A stretch of 64,000 nucleotides of DNA from Oscillatoria sp. SIO1A7 (GTDB lineage: Bacteria; Cyanobacteriota; Cyanobacteriia; Cyanobacteriales; Laspinemataceae). The position numbers and the translations under genes are program-made. Shown piece after piece: positions 1-9,475 of this stretch. A model generated the notes under the pieces. The model saw only the letters and a program-made list of their open reading frames with translations, searched no databases and was not told the origin of the DNA. The first letter of the stretch is position 1. Each line of letters begins with the position of its first letter. The DNA lies in the NCBI GenBank assembly GCA_010672965.1, contig JAAHFN010000029.1, positions 51,082 to 115,081 on the forward strand, read 5' to 3'.

Positions 1-548
1 ATGGCTCTATGGGTCGAGAATGTCGATCTCTGTTAGTGAAATTTGGCGATCGCTCTGCCTCGATCCCAGTGATGCCAGTCACTCGGGCTTTTTTGCCCCG
101 GGTGAGAATTTACAGAAATAAAACCATATTCTAAGGTTTTGGTGGTTTTTGGCCATAGACTTCCCCTGCCACAGCCATACCGAGCATTCCTTCTAGGGTC
201 AGATGGCCGCTTTATCTTCTTAAATTTAAGATCTAGCATTAAAGATATATTTTATTTATAATTTAATTTTTAAAAAAAATATAGCACTACGAATTCAGGT
301 TAAAACAGCTATATAGCAGTAAGCGGTCAGCTCTCAGCATTCAGCAGTCAGCTAAAGTCCTGCGATTCTTCGCAATAGAGACATTTGTAACTGTCAAACA
401 CCTTAATCGGTAATGCTATAAGACTCGGGGCGAATGCCATATGCCCAAGGCGAGGGCAGACAGCCCAGTAGGGGTAGTCTCCGTAGTCTCCCCTGTAGCT
501 GCCGCACAAATCCCGTAGGGGCAGTCCTCCTGTGGCCGCCCCGAGCCG
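1..548. other. Gene-free left edge
   Basis: I see no supportable gene here. Positions 280-318 carry a partial copy of the TATAGCACTACG-ended small element found complete at 13883 and 46376. Positions 424-432 and 537-545 form a 9-base inverted repeat (CTCGGGGCG and its complement) around a GTAGGGGCAGTC-type repeat. The one open frame, on the minus strand at 33-239, has no recognisable protein features. Confidence 0.6.
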
Positions 549-3500
549 CTAAAATTTAGTATCTAAAATTTCTACCCCATTCCAGCGATCGCCGATTTCC
601 TGGTTTTGATACACCTGACAGCGTTCGATATAGAAGCGAGCGGCCTTGTCCTGGGGATTGGCCGCTGCGACTTTTTGGAAAAGATCCCGAGCGGCAGCAA
701 ATTCTTTTTCCTCGTAGAGATGCAGCGCCTTTTCAAAGTCGTTATTGGTTTCCTGCTTGAGACGCTTGAGGTCGGGGGGGTCGGAATTAAAGATTTCAAA
801 TATGCCTATGGGCTGTTTTTTCCCTTTGACTGTAACTTTGCCTAAAAATCGAAAATCATAGGGAATGGGAGAGCTGAGAAGATCGAAAGTGTGAGTGCTA
901 ATCAAAACTGACGCGCCATAGAGTTTGGTTAGCCCTTCTAAGCGAGAAGCTAGGTTAACGGCATCGGCGATTACAGTGCTTTCCATGCGCTGGGCTTCGC
1001 CAATAGTGCCCAGCATAAGCCTGCCGGTATGCAGGCCAATGCCAATGGCGATCGCCTCCTGACCTCGTTCGAGTCTTTCGACATTAAATAGAGATACCTG
1101 CTCTTGCATGGCGATCGCCGCTCTTACCGCATCGTCCGCAGCCTTGGCAAACAGCGCCATCACTGCATCGCCAATATATTTGTCAATAAACCCGCCATGC
1201 TTTCTAATCGTCGGGCCAACTCGCTGCAAATACTCGTTGAGAAAATCAAAATTTTCTTTCGGCGTCATTTCCTCGGAGAGAGTAGTAAAGGAGCGAATAT
1301 CGGAAAATAAAACAGTCATTTCCTGTAGCACCTGGTCTCCCAGTTGTACGTCAACTATACTTTCCTTGTTCAGAAATTCCAGAAACTCCTGGGGTACAAA
1401 ACGACCGTAAGCTACATTAATTTTAGATAATTGCAAGTGCGTTTTTATTCGAGCTAGTAGCTCGTGCTTGGAAATGGGTTTGGCTAGATAATCATTAGCA
1501 CCGGATTCCAATCCTTCGACCAAATCGGATACTTGGTTCTTGGCCGTAAGCATTACTACCGGCAGCTCGTAAGCCGGAAACTTTTCCCGGAGCTGCTGGC
1601 AAACCTCATAGCCGGTCATCCGGGGCATCATCACGTCCAGCAAGATTAAATCCGGTTTAAATCCTTGCTCGATTAATGCCAATGCTTCGGGTCCGTTTGA
1701 GGCGCGAGCGATCGCATAATTTTCTAAATGTAGCTGATTGGCCAATACCTGAATGTTTGCCAGCTCGTCATCGACTACCAAAATTTTGAAGCGAGGTTTG
1801 CTAGAGGCTGTTCTTGCCGCATAATTGAAGGCGTCTTCTAAGGAAATAAAGCGATCTTCTTCTATATTGTCCCAGCCATTTTTTAAACCAGTCTCTACTA
1901 CTTTGGAGACTTCCTGGTTTCTATCCTTAGAGGGTAAAACCGGCTTTTGATTCTCCCCAGCTATGGGCAAGGTGAATGTAAATCGCGAGCCAATCCCAAC
2001 CTCGGACTCAACCCAAATTTCTCCTCCGTGCAATTCCACCAACCGCTTCGTCACTGCCAGACCCAATCCGGTACCGCCATATTCTCTGGCTGTAGAGCCA
2101 TCCCCTTGCTCGAAGTCACCAAAAATTCTCGAAAAGCGATCGCTCTTAATACCTATGCCAGTATCGGTAATGGTAATTACTAATTTACCTGGAGAGTTTT
2201 GAGTTTTGAGTTTTGAGTTTTGAGTTTTGATTTTTGAATTGGGCCGGGCGTCCGGCTCAGGAGGGAATTGGGAGTTCTTGGCTTCAACTTGGGCATCCTT
2301 ATTCTCCGTGTCCCCATGTCCTCCGCTCTCTTGGTCCCCATTTACCCAATCCCCCAGTCTCCCAGTCCCCATGTGCCACAGTCCTTTGCTTCCCATGTCC
2401 CCATGTCCTCTTGTCTCTCCATTTCCAATTCCCAATTCCCCATTCCCCATTTTATCCTGAGCGAATTCGTAGGCGAAGCCTGCCCGGAGGGCATAGGGTC
2501 CCCATTCCCAATTCCCCATTCCCAGCTCTGCCGCAATTTCTATCGTCCCGCTGTCGGTGAATTTGATTGCATTGCCGACGAGATTGTAGAGAATCTGCTC
2601 CAGTCGATTTTCGTCTGCGATCGCCGGAGGCAGTTCCGGGCTTATTTTATTCACTAATTGCAACTCTTTTTTGCCCACCAGGTGCTGGCAGAGCTTCAAT
2701 ACCACATCGGCAACTTCTCGCGTCCCTACTGGTTTCGGCTCTAGGGCAACCTTATTTTGTTTTAGTTTGGAAAAATCTAGCAAGTCATTAACCAGTTTAG
2801 CCAGACGCCTGCCGCTCTTAGAAATAATTCCTAAATTGGCCGATTGCTGGTTGCTTATTTTGCCCGTTGCCCCATCTATCATCGATTCGGCAATACCAAT
2901 AATGCCATTGAGAGGAGTGCGCAGTTCGTGGGAAGTGTTGGCGAGAAACTCGTCTTTGAGTTTGTGCATTCTCTGTAGTTCTGCATTTTGCCCTTCTAGC
3001 TGTTGCGAGTAAGCTTGCAACTGTTTGCGGGCTTCGACGAAGCGCAGCTCGACAATTAAGGCCAAACAGAGAATTAAACCGAAGATGCCCCAGTAATATA
3101 AAGAAAGATTGCCAACAAAAATTAGCCCAAAGTCTCGCAGGATGTCATGGATAGCTCCCGCCGCACTAATTCCCAAACCCCAAGCTAATATCTTGGCTTC
3201 TTTGTTCCCTCGAACCGCTCGATGGATGGCGATCGCTAATGCAATCCCCATGCTAATTCCAGTCAGCCCATAAAAATACGGCCTCACCGCCATCTCATTC
3301 GCCCAATCGGTTAAATTTAAAATCAAGCCAACCCCAGCAAATACCATATGTACTTTCCAGAGCCATTGGACTGTTCGCCGATATTTTGCCTCCAAGACTC
3401 CCTCGGCACATTTATAGATAAAAACCGGAATCAGATAAAGGCTAACTCGGCAAGCGTACCAAAACAAAGGTCGATTGAACGTCAAAAAAGCAAAGGCAGA

Positions 3501-4361
3501 ATAAGAAAAGATATGGATGCCGACGCAAATAGCTGCTAGCCCAAACCATAATGGTTCTTTCAGATTTTTTCTAAAATAAAATCTTAATACTGAGAATAAT
3601 CCCAGACTTAGGAAGAAAAATCCTAAAATCCGGTAAGTCTCTCGGGCAATAAACTTTTGCAGCATTCTACCGTGGGAACCAACTTCGGTAATTCCATAAT
3701 CCCCTAGAGCCACTGTCTTTGCCCCGCTAATATCCAGCCTCAATAACAAAGGATTGTCTTCAAAGCCCGCTTCCAAAGGTAGAATTGGCAATTGATATCG
3801 CTCGAACTTGTTATAAGCCAATGCTACTAGGGGGGTTAATTGGTGGACTTTTCGGCTATTAATGTAGATGTCTGTTGGATAGGGTAAGCCCTGAAAATAA
3901 ATGCTGGGATGCTGCCATTCTCTAGCGGGCAAAGCTGCACGCAACCAAAGCAGTTTAGCTCCTGCTGGTTTGGTCAGCTTGGCAGGAAACTCTAAGTTTT
4001 GCCACTGGCGATCGCCGGAGGCGTTTTTTGCCGCTTCTATTTTTTCTAATTCTTCTATTCCTTCTAGTCGATCGCTCCAGCGACTTTGCCATCCCTCGGC
4101 CATAACCACTGACGTCGGTTCCTCGATCGCCTGCATTCCTTGGGCGGGACTTAGATTGCTCGACACCAGCACCGTCAATACCGCGATCGCAAAAGCTCCT
4201 ATATATAGGAGTCGATTATATAGAAGGCGATCGCGCAGAAGACGATTATATAGAAAGCGATTATGCAGAAAGCGATTATGCAGAAAGCGATTGTGTATAA
4301 GGCGATCGATGCTAACGCCCAGGCTTTCGCGAATTACCCTGAAATCAAAAATCAGCCTCAT
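549..4361 (-). CDS. Hybrid sensor histidine kinase / response regulator / class III nucleotide cyclase
   Basis: A 1270-residue membrane signalling protein. Order: N-terminal membrane segment (about 52-70), an extracytoplasmic sensor resembling 7TMR-DISM proteins (about 90-230), a run of membrane helices (about 240-440), a short coiled coil, HisKA with phospho-acceptor His478 ([10 protein letters not shown]), HATPase with N box near 585-600, D733 in DTGIG and GGTGLGLA, a receiver domain with Asp909 and Lys961, then a class III adenylate/guanylate cyclase with metal aspartates D1021 (FSDIRSF) and D1065 (YIGDAV). A lysine before the second aspartate (FIDKYIGD) favours ATP as substrate. The C-terminus has one or two TPR-like helices. 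By family knowledge it should autophosphorylate, pass phosphate to its own receiver and tune cAMP synthesis. Odd points: about 110 residues of spacer-type repeat interrupt the ATPase domain (614-725), and 15-base repeats encode residues 22-52. It appears to be transcribed alone. Confidence 0.9.
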   Translation of the reverse strand: MRLIFDFRVIRESLGVSIDRLIHNRFLHNRFLHNRFLYNRLLRDRLLYNRLLYIGAFAIAVLTVLVSSNLSPAQGMQAIEEPTSVVMAEGWQSRWSDRLEGIEELEKIEAAKNASGDRQWQNLEFPAKLTKPAGAKLLWLRAALPAREWQHPSIYFQGLPYPTDIYINSRKVHQLTPLVALAYNKFERYQLPILPLEAGFEDNPLLLRLDISGAKTVALGDYGITEVGSHGRMLQKFIARETYRILGFFFLSLGLFSVLRFYFRKNLKEPLWFGLAAICVGIHIFSYSAFAFLTFNRPLFWYACRVSLYLIPVFIYKCAEGVLEAKYRRTVQWLWKVHMVFAGVGLILNLTDWANEMAVRPYFYGLTGISMGIALAIAIHRAVRGNKEAKILAWGLGISAAGAIHDILRDFGLIFVGNLSLYYWGIFGLILCLALIVELRFVEARKQLQAYSQQLEGQNAELQRMHKLKDEFLANTSHELRTPLNGIIGIAESMIDGATGKISNQQSANLGIISKSGRRLAKLVNDLLDFSKLKQNKVALEPKPVGTREVADVVLKLCQHLVGKKELQLVNKISPELPPAIADENRLEQILYNLVGNAIKFTDSGTIEIAAELGMGNWEWGPYALRAGFAYEFAQDKMGNGELGIGNGETRGHGDMGSKGLWHMGTGRLGDWVNGDQESGGHGDTENKDAQVEAKNSQFPPEPDARPNSKIKTQNSKLKTQNSPGKLVITITDTGIGIKSDRFSRIFGDFEQGDGSTAREYGGTGLGLAVTKRLVELHGGEIWVESEVGIGSRFTFTLPIAGENQKPVLPSKDRNQEVSKVVETGLKNGWDNIEEDRFISLEDAFNYAARTASSKPRFKILVVDDELANIQVLANQLHLENYAIARASNGPEALALIEQGFKPDLILLDVMMPRMTGYEVCQQLREKFPAYELPVVMLTAKNQVSDLVEGLESGANDYLAKPISKHELLARIKTHLQLSKINVAYGRFVPQEFLEFLNKESIVDVQLGDQVLQEMTVLFSDIRSFTTLSEEMTPKENFDFLNEYLQRVGPTIRKHGGFIDKYIGDAVMALFAKAADDAVRAAIAMQEQVSLFNVERLERGQEAIAIGIGLHTGRLMLGTIGEAQRMESTVIADAVNLASRLEGLTKLYGASVLISTHTFDLLSSPIPYDFRFLGKVTVKGKKQPIGIFEIFNSDPPDLKRLKQETNNDFEKALHLYEEKEFAAARDLFQKVAAANPQDKAARFYIERCQVYQNQEIGDRWNGVEILDTKF
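2187..2522 (-). repeat. Spacer-type repeat DNA in frame inside the kinase ATPase domain
   Basis: This stretch encodes kinase residues about 614-725, between the N box and the DTGIG box. Its DNA has the same look as the local spacers: TTTTGAGTTTTGAG repeats at 2197-2240 and CCCATTCCCAATTCCCC / CCCATGTCCCC repeats at 2310-2520. The encoded peptide is rich in Gly, Asn and Asp (for example GNGELGIGN). No stop codon or frameshift results. Confidence 0.8.
4200..4320 (-). repeat. 15-base tandem repeats at the kinase N-terminus
   Basis: About seven imperfect copies of a 15-base unit (minus strand CGATTATGCAGAAAG-like, some with HIP1 cores) encode pentapeptides such as HNRFL and YNRLL just before the first membrane segment. 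The unit length keeps the frame. The resulting stretch is strongly basic, which could help orient the membrane segment. An alternative start downstream of the array is possible. Confidence 0.75.
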
Positions 4362-4890
4362 TTATTTCACCCTGGTAGTCTGACTTTTAAGGTTTTAAAT
4401 TTTACGTTTTCAGTTTTAAATCAAACAAAAGCAAGCTCTCCAGCAACAAATCCCAACTGTCGGTCTGAATTTTTGGGACAGCCGAGACGCCCGTCCTACG
4501 GTGTCGGTCGTGTCGATCTAAATTTTTGGGAAAGGCGAGACGCCCGTCCTACAGTGTCAGTATAAATTTTTGGGACAGGCCAATTTTCAATTGCTCATTA
4601 TAATACATATCATTTTTTTATGCTCCCGTAGGCCATCCCGCCTGCTTCTATCCTAGGTAGGAATGCTACCCTATGAGAGGTTACAAATTTTTCTTGTGGG
4701 TATTTAAGCGGATTTGGTATAAATTAATTTCTGAGAATTCCCAGATGTTTCTCTCCTTACCAAAGGTAAAACCCCTATTCTCTTGTATAGTCCGTCTAAA
4801 TTTACTGGGAAATTCCCGTAGAGGCAGTCCCGTAGAACGGGCGAGACACCCGTTCCAAAACAAGGGCGGAGGTACAGGGGGAAGCCTGCC
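4362..4890. other. Repeat-bearing spacer
   Basis: No gene seen. Two direct copies of a roughly 45-base repeat with core GGGACAGCCGAGACGCCCGTCCTAC lie near 4466-4560. Related CCCGTAGAGGCAGTCCCGTAGAACGGGCGAGACACCCG sequence follows at 4815-4855. The region separates the kinase start from the mazG stop; both genes are on the minus strand. Confidence 0.5.
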
Positions 4891-5733
4891 CTACGGGATG
4901 ATATGAGAATTATGAGACTGCTGGGCTAACTGAGCCTTGGCTCGCTCCCAAAGCCGATCGAGTTCTTCTGCACTGTATTCGTTTAGGGGGCGATCGGCGA
5001 ATTCTTCTACTTTTGCTAAGCGGTGGATAAACCTATGATTAGTTTGCTGTAGGGCAGCCGACGGATCTAGGCCGTACCAGCGAGCAAGATTAATGACTAC
5101 AAAGAGCAAATCCCCTAATTCTGCTTCTTGCCGCTCCTTATCTTCATGGTCTATAGCATATTGAAATTCTGCTAGTTCTTCCTGAAACTTTTCCCAGACT
5201 CCCTCGACGCTATCCCACTCGAAACTGGCAGCAGCAGCTTTTTGAGAAATTTTCATTCCTGCCATCAGAGGCGGTAAGCTGCGGGCGTAGCGGTCTAGCT
5301 TGCGAGTAAGTCTTTGGGCTTCTGCCTGAGTTTCTCCTTTTTCCGCCGCTTTGATTTCCTCCCAATTTTGGCGCACGTCATCTATGCCATTTATTTTGAG
5401 ATTGTCAAAAATATGGGGATGCCGCCGAATCATCTTGTCAGCAATACCGTTGGCTACTTTGGCTATGGTGAATTGATGCCGATCGCTAGCTATCTGTGCT
5501 TGCAAAACTACTTGTAATAATAAGTCGCCCAACTCTTCGGCGATCGCCTCTTTATCTCCGCTGCGAATAGCATCGACAGTTTCATAAGCTTCTTCGATAA
5601 CATGGGGAATCAAAGTTTCTGGGGTTTGGGCTAAATCCCAAGGGCAACCGCCATCGGGCGATCGCAATTTAGCCACTATTTCAATCAGCCGTTGCAGGGC
5701 AACCAGTTCTGGGGAGAGAGAGGGATTGGACAT
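4891..5733 (-). CDS. mazG: Nucleoside triphosphate pyrophosphohydrolase MazG
   Basis: MazG hydrolyses (d)NTPs to the monophosphate and pyrophosphate and acts as a cytosolic house-cleaning enzyme. The 280-residue protein has the two tandem MazG folds of the full-length family. The N-terminal fold contains CPWD, EEAYE and EELGDLL. The C-terminal fold contains FQEELAEF and EAELGDLLF, the acidic helices that bind Mg-NTP. The length fits full-length bacterial MazG (about 260-280). The start at 5731-5733 precedes MSNPSLSPEL; the segment upstream is AAAAGTC-type repeat and holds no better start. The gene is flanked by spacers on both sides, so no operon is evident. Confidence 0.95.
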   Translation of the reverse strand: MSNPSLSPELVALQRLIEIVAKLRSPDGGCPWDLAQTPETLIPHVIEEAYETVDAIRSGDKEAIAEELGDLLLQVVLQAQIASDRHQFTIAKVANGIADKMIRRHPHIFDNLKINGIDDVRQNWEEIKAAEKGETQAEAQRLTRKLDRYARSLPPLMAGMKISQKAAAASFEWDSVEGVWEKFQEELAEFQYAIDHEDKERQEAELGDLLFVVINLARWYGLDPSAALQQTNHRFIHRLAKVEEFADRPLNEYSAEELDRLWERAKAQLAQQSHNSHIIP

Positions 5734-5741
5734 GGGCTCTA

Positions 5742-5940
5742 AGTCAAAAGTTAAAAGTCAAAAGTTAAAAGTCAAAGTCAAAGTTGAAAAGTGACGGGTC
5801 AAAGTCAAAGGTCAAAAGTCACGGGTCAAAGTCAAAGGTCAAAAGTCAAAGTCAAAGGTTAACAGTGAATGCGCTCGCGGCGAACGGAGGAAGTGTTTGT
5901 TCACTTTTGACTTTTGACTTTTGACTTTTGACTTTTCCCT
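5742..5940. repeat. AAAAGTC/AAAAGTT tandem repeats
   Basis: Repeated AAAAGTCAAAAGTTAAAAGTC units fill the spacer 5742-5860, and the complementary CTTTTGACTTTTGA form runs through 5905-5938. The second block overlaps the 3' end of the DUF2227 gene and supplies its last codons, including the stop. Confidence 0.8.
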
Positions 5941-6524
5941 TGTCTCTCTTTTGCAGTCCGCTTGCTGGCAGAGGTCCGCTCTTTATTAGAGGTCTGCTTG
6001 TTGGCAGCAAAACGCTTGTAGGCCGACCCCAGCCAGTCGCTTAGGTAATGGCTCATCGCTCCTAGTTCCATTCCTATAAATAGAGACAGCCATTCGGGAT
6101 AGCGCTCCAGGAGCGATCGCTTGACCGAGCGAGCCATATCGAGGGCCACGTTTAGAGCCAGGTTTGATAGCTCGCTGCCTCCAGCAATGAGGCGATGGGC
6201 TACTAATGTCAAAAATGCCAGCATCCCAATCCAAGTTGCCAGATAAAGTACCCGCAGAGCCGTACCAATTATGGGTCCGTGAGAAAAGAGCGATCGATGT
6301 CTTATGCTTTTTTGGTAGGGTAACCATAGGTAGCGCAGCCAGCCCCAGCGCAGGAATTGCAGGGAATAGATATCCAGGTCGGGACCAAACATCAGCCCGC
6401 TGAATAAAAAACTTCCGGCAATTAGTAGTGTAAAATGGCTGTTGCCGGTTATAATATGGCTAGTGCCCGCAACTACCGGCAAGGTCCATAGGGTAATTCT
6501 GTCATGGGTGCGACCAGATGGCAT
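5901..6524 (-). CDS. DUF2227 family putative metal-binding membrane protein
   Basis: A 207-residue protein of the cyanobacterial DUF2227 group, related to YdjM-type membrane metal-dependent hydrolases; its function is not established. Visible conserved polar residues: SGRTHDRIT at the N-terminus, FGPDLDIYS (about 45-53), RHRSLFSHGP (about 75-84) and MSHYLSDW (about 157-164). Hydrophobic segments lie between them (about 30-45 and 85-110). Such His/Asp clusters suggest a metal site in the membrane. The C-terminus after about residue 172 is a lysine-rich low-complexity tail ending in codons read from the AAAAGTC spacer repeat, so the native end was probably earlier. Confidence 0.8.
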   Translation of the reverse strand: MPSGRTHDRITLWTLPVVAGTSHIITGNSHFTLLIAGSFLFSGLMFGPDLDIYSLQFLRWGWLRYLWLPYQKSIRHRSLFSHGPIIGTALRVLYLATWIGMLAFLTLVAHRLIAGGSELSNLALNVALDMARSVKRSLLERYPEWLSLFIGMELGAMSHYLSDWLGSAYKRFAANKQTSNKERTSASKRTAKERQGKSQKSKVKSQK

Positions 6525-6621
6525 TATTTTCCCAAGCGTGCTATGCTAGTATTGTAGGGTTGATTATATAGACTAGATCCTATAAACTAGATCCTGTCAA
6601 CGCGATCGCGCTATGTTGCGA

Positions 6622-6627
6622 TATAAT
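6622..6627 (+). promoter_or_regulatory. Possible -10 box for tRNA-Val
   Basis: TATAAT lies 18 bases before the tRNA gene. No convincing -35 box at the usual spacing is visible, so this is tentative. Confidence 0.35.
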
Positions 6628-6644
6628 AATACCGATCGCATTTC

Positions 6645-6716
6645 GGGCGGTTAGCTCAGCGGTAGAGCGCTTGCCTTACAAGCAAGATGTCACTGGTTCG
6701 ATCCCAGTACCGCCCA
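6645..6716 (+). tRNA. tRNA-Val (anticodon UAC)
   Basis: The 72-base cloverleaf is complete. The acceptor stem pairs GGGCGGT with ACCGCCC, with A as discriminator. The D arm contains TAGCTCAGCGGTAGAGC, the anticodon stem pairs CTTGC with GCAAG around loop CTTACAA (anticodon TAC), and the T arm contains GGTTCGATCCC. The 3' CCA is not encoded (TTT follows). It reads GUA and related valine codons. Confidence 0.97.
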
Positions 6717-6726
6717 TTTATTTTTC

Positions 6727-6811
6727 GGGTGTGGGGTGTAGGGTGTAAAGTGTAGGGAAATAGATAAATACAAGATTTATCCCACACCCCACACCCCACA
6801 CCCCACACCCG
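6727..6811. repeat. GGGTGT tandem repeats in inverted orientation
   Basis: GGGTGTGGGGTGTAGGGTGT on the left (6728-6755) is matched by the complementary CCCACACCCCACACC array on the right (6780-6810). Together they make a long imperfect hairpin behind the tRNA. The same unit recurs at 9519, 16290, 16517, 34970, 35095, 56521 and inside the STAND gene near 59063. Confidence 0.8.
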
Positions 6812-6838
6812 AAAAAAATGGGCTCCCGAAGGAGCCCA
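6812..6838 (-). terminator. Rho-independent terminator
   Basis: On the minus strand an 8-base-pair stem TGGGCTCC/GGAGCCCA closed by a tetraloop is followed by a run of seven T. It sits 26 bases after the stop of the 78-residue gene. Confidence 0.85.
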
Positions 6839-6864
6839 GTCTTGGTTATTCTGTTTTTGGCGTT

Positions 6865-7101
6865 TTAGCGCCGACGCAGCACCCCAAGCTGCAAGAGGTC
6901 TATGATGACCTCATAGCCTTCCTGAGTAGTAATCTGACATTCCCGGGCTAGGCTTTCGTAGGTCCGCTCTTTGGGGTGACTTACAAACCAGCCGAGGACG
7001 AATAGTTCCTTACGGCTAAAGCCCCGATGTGATTGAGGGCTGTACTCTGGATCCACCTCCAAGGTGTCTAGGGGTAGATTGATGTTGTAATGATTTGTCA
7101 T
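6865..7101 (-). CDS. Conserved small cyanobacterial protein, possible winged-helix
   Basis: A 78-residue protein I recognise only as a small cyanobacterial hypothetical. The second half (RKELFVLGWFVSHP, ERTYESLARECQITTQEGYEVI, LLQLGVLRR) reads as helix, helix-turn-helix and short wing, which hints at a degenerate DNA-binding fold. This is pattern inference only. It has its own terminator downstream. The AT-rich 7102-7206 interval upstream could hold its promoter, though I cannot assign clear boxes. It seems to be a monocistronic gene. Confidence 0.7.
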   Translation of the reverse strand: MTNHYNINLPLDTLEVDPEYSPQSHRGFSRKELFVLGWFVSHPKERTYESLARECQITTQEGYEVIIDLLQLGVLRRR

Positions 7102-7339
7102 TTTCTTTGTTTAGTTACACAGAGGGGCTGTAAAGTCCCTCTTTTTCTTTGCTTACCTTCACTATAGCATCATTTTTTAGATTGTCAACCCTTTTTTAAT
7201 TTTTTTTTGATATTTTTTTCTTTTGTTGGGGGTAAGCTACAGGGACTATGTATGGCCTTTTGTGAGTTAATTGATTTGGCGATGCGATTTAGTAACAGCA
7301 GAATAATGACCGTGTTTATTGCGATCGCTAATCTAAAAT

Positions 7340-7455
7340 ATGCAATCAATAGAGGGTCAGCGCTTTTTGACTCACGACGAATTGGAGCAACAAGCCAAGC
7401 AGGCCGAGCAACGAGCCACTCAGGCACAAGCCCAAGCCACCCAGGCACAAGCCCG
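7340..7455 (+). pseudogene. C-terminal fragment of a Uma2-like protein
   Basis: In the frame starting at the ATG at 7340, the text reads FLTHDELEQQAKQAEQRA followed by a Gln/Ala coiled coil (ATQAQAQ). This resembles the helical tail that ends many cyanobacterial Uma2-family (DUF820) endonuclease-like proteins. The Uma2 catalytic core is absent. At about 7456 the similarity stops and a subtilisin fragment begins in a different frame. Confidence 0.45.
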
Positions 7456-8481
7456 AATGATAACTTTGGCGGCACTTCCGCAGCGGCTCCCTTTGTTTCT
7501 GGGGTTATTGCCCTAATGTTAGATGCCAATCCCAATCTCGCAGCTCGCGACATTCAGCATATTTTCGCCGAGACGGCGAAACAAGTCGATGGGGCGCACG
7601 AGGGTTGGACAACTAATGGAGGCGGCTATAGCTTCAATCCTCAATATGGCTTCGGAGCGGTAGATCCGGTAGCGGCAGTAGAGGCAGCTCTAGATTGGAC
7701 GCCGGTGGCAGAGGAAGTGTCTGTCGTCTCCAATTTGGAAAACGTCCTCAGCCCCATCCGCGACGGGCAAGCGCTAACCTCGCAGATTCGCATCCAGGAC
7801 GACATTAATATCGAGCATATCGAGGTGCAGTTCGACGCAGACCACGGCGACTGGGGCGATTTAACTATTAAATTGATTTCTCCAGATGGCACCGAGTCCC
7901 TGTTAGCAAAAGCCGTGCCGGATAATCCCAACGATACGAGCCTTCCTCAGCTATATTCCGGATCGAACGAGTGGCTATTTTCTTCGGCGGCTCATTGGGG
8001 CGAGTCTTCCTTGGGAGACTGGAGCCTGGAGGTTCTCGACGAAAACGGCAACCAAGTCGAAGGGGACGAGTGGCAATCCTGGAAACTGAATCTTTACGGA
8101 ACTAAACCCGCAGCTACGTTGGCGGCAGCGGAAGCGCAACCGAGTGCCTCGGGATTGTTTCAACCTACTGCCGCTGTTAGTCTGAGTTCTCTGGCTCGGG
8201 CAGATCGCGAAGACGACGACAAGGGTATCCCGGCAACGCGCAAGGATGGGTTATCGAGCCCCGCTCTCAAAGGCTACCAAGACGCCAATACTAGCACTCA
8301 GGCGCTACCAGAATCGCCGCAACTTCTCATGCTGCCACTTGAAAATCTACCCGCAGAGCCGCCAATTCCGGCATATTCTGAATTTCTGCCAGGACTAGCT
8401 CTACCGAGCGAGGCATTAAGCGGAGATTCAGAAGAATTGCCGGGTATCTTGCCTGTTGACGAGACCGGCGATAATGCCTAA
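7456..8481 (+). pseudogene. Truncated subtilisin-like (S8) protease with P-domain
   Basis: The open frame runs from 7207, but protease similarity starts only at FGGTSAAAPF (7462 onward), the block around the catalytic Ser at about 7477. The Asp and His blocks of an S8 protease are missing. After the Ser block come LMLDANPNLAARDIQHIF and the end of the catalytic fold. A proprotein-convertase P-domain of about 130 residues follows (IEHIEVQFDADHGDWGDLTI, LGDWSLEVLDENGN), then a proline-rich tail to the stop at 8481. With two of three catalytic residues gone it cannot be an active protease. I therefore call it a pseudogene made by truncation and fusion to the Uma2 fragment just upstream. Confidence 0.8.
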
Positions 8482-8545
8482 TTAATTATATCAAATCCGG
8501 TTAATCGCCCTAAAATAAGTCTGGGTAGGACGGGCGATTCCAACT

Positions 8546-9475
8546 CTAACAAGCTCGCGCAATAACCGTTCGGTGGCGGGGGCTATTTTTGACCGTAGCC
8601 TCGGTCTCGAAACCAGCTTCGGTCAGGGCGGACTCTATATCTAAGCTAAAATATTGGTCCAAATAGGGCTCGGTACTTTTGAGCAAGGTAAGGACATAAG
8701 CGGGCATTTTGGCGAACAATTCTGACTGGGGATTCATATCCATAATTGCCAAATGACCTTTGGGGCGCAAAAGTCGCCGCGCCTCTCGGAAGATTTGCCG
8801 GGAAGCTGCTTGGGGTAGTTCGTGACAAACCAAGCAAATGGAGACTAAATCGAAAGAGGCATCGGGCAAGGCGGTGGCTTCCGCTGCAGCATGAACCCAG
8901 TTAATATTGATGTTGCGCTGCTCCGAGCGATATTGAGCGATCGCCAAAAAATAAGGAGACAAGTCTAAACCCGTTAGCTGTGCCTCGGGGTAAAGCTCCT
9001 GCATAGTAAAGGTACTCATGCCCACGGCGCAACCGATATCGAGAATATCTTTTGGAGCTTCCGGCGAACTAGGGGCAACAACATCGGCAATAACATCGTG
9101 ATAAGACTGGCGCAATTTGGCATCCCCCCGGACTCCCGCATCGGGCCAAATCGGGGCGTGGACTGCTCTAGCGGCCACTTCCACTTCGCTCGCCGCGAGC
9201 CAGCTCAGGTTGCCAGTTTCGTAGGCATGGAAAGAAACTCGATAATAATCGGGATAAGTCAGCTCGGGATTTTCGACCCGAGCCAGTTCCGCATCGCCGA
9301 CGCAATTTCTGAGAGTTTCTGACTCCTGCCGCCAGGGCACCCCTATTTTTTCAGCTCGATTGATTATCTTCTGGCGGGCTTGTCCCTTGATAAAGTCAGC
9401 CAAAGGTTTAACGGCCAGCACTCTATTAATTAAGCGGGAAGCCAATCCCGGAGAAGTTGCTACAGTTGCAGTCAT
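8546..9475 (-). CDS. Class I SAM-dependent methyltransferase
   Basis: A 309-residue cytosolic methyltransferase of unknown substrate. Motif I is DILDIGCAVGMST (about 142-154), followed by the acidic residue after strand beta2 (LTGLDLSP, about 171-178). Motif II/post-motif SFDLVSICLVCHEL and ARRLLRPKGHLAIMDMNP complete the Rossmann methyltransferase fold. About 130 N-terminal residues precede the fold and look specific to this cyanobacterial family. The start at 9473-9475 (MTATVATSPG) is followed by LINRVLAVKPLADF, a common opening in these proteins as far as I recall. Single gene, flanked by the S8 fragment and a repeat spacer. Confidence 0.85.
   Translation of the reverse strand: MTATVATSPGLASRLINRVLAVKPLADFIKGQARQKIINRAEKIGVPWRQESETLRNCVGDAELARVENPELTYPDYYRVSFHAYETGNLSWLAASEVEVAARAVHAPIWPDAGVRGDAKLRQSYHDVIADVVAPSSPEAPKDILDIGCAVGMSTFTMQELYPEAQLTGLDLSPYFLAIAQYRSEQRNININWVHAAAEATALPDASFDLVSICLVCHELPQAASRQIFREARRLLRPKGHLAIMDMNPQSELFAKMPAYVLTLLKSTEPYLDQYFSLDIESALTEAGFETEATVKNSPRHRTVIARAC

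Noticed and set aside
33..239. 68-codon minus-strand frame at the left edge
   Set aside because: Composition is not protein-like and it has no ribosome-binding site.
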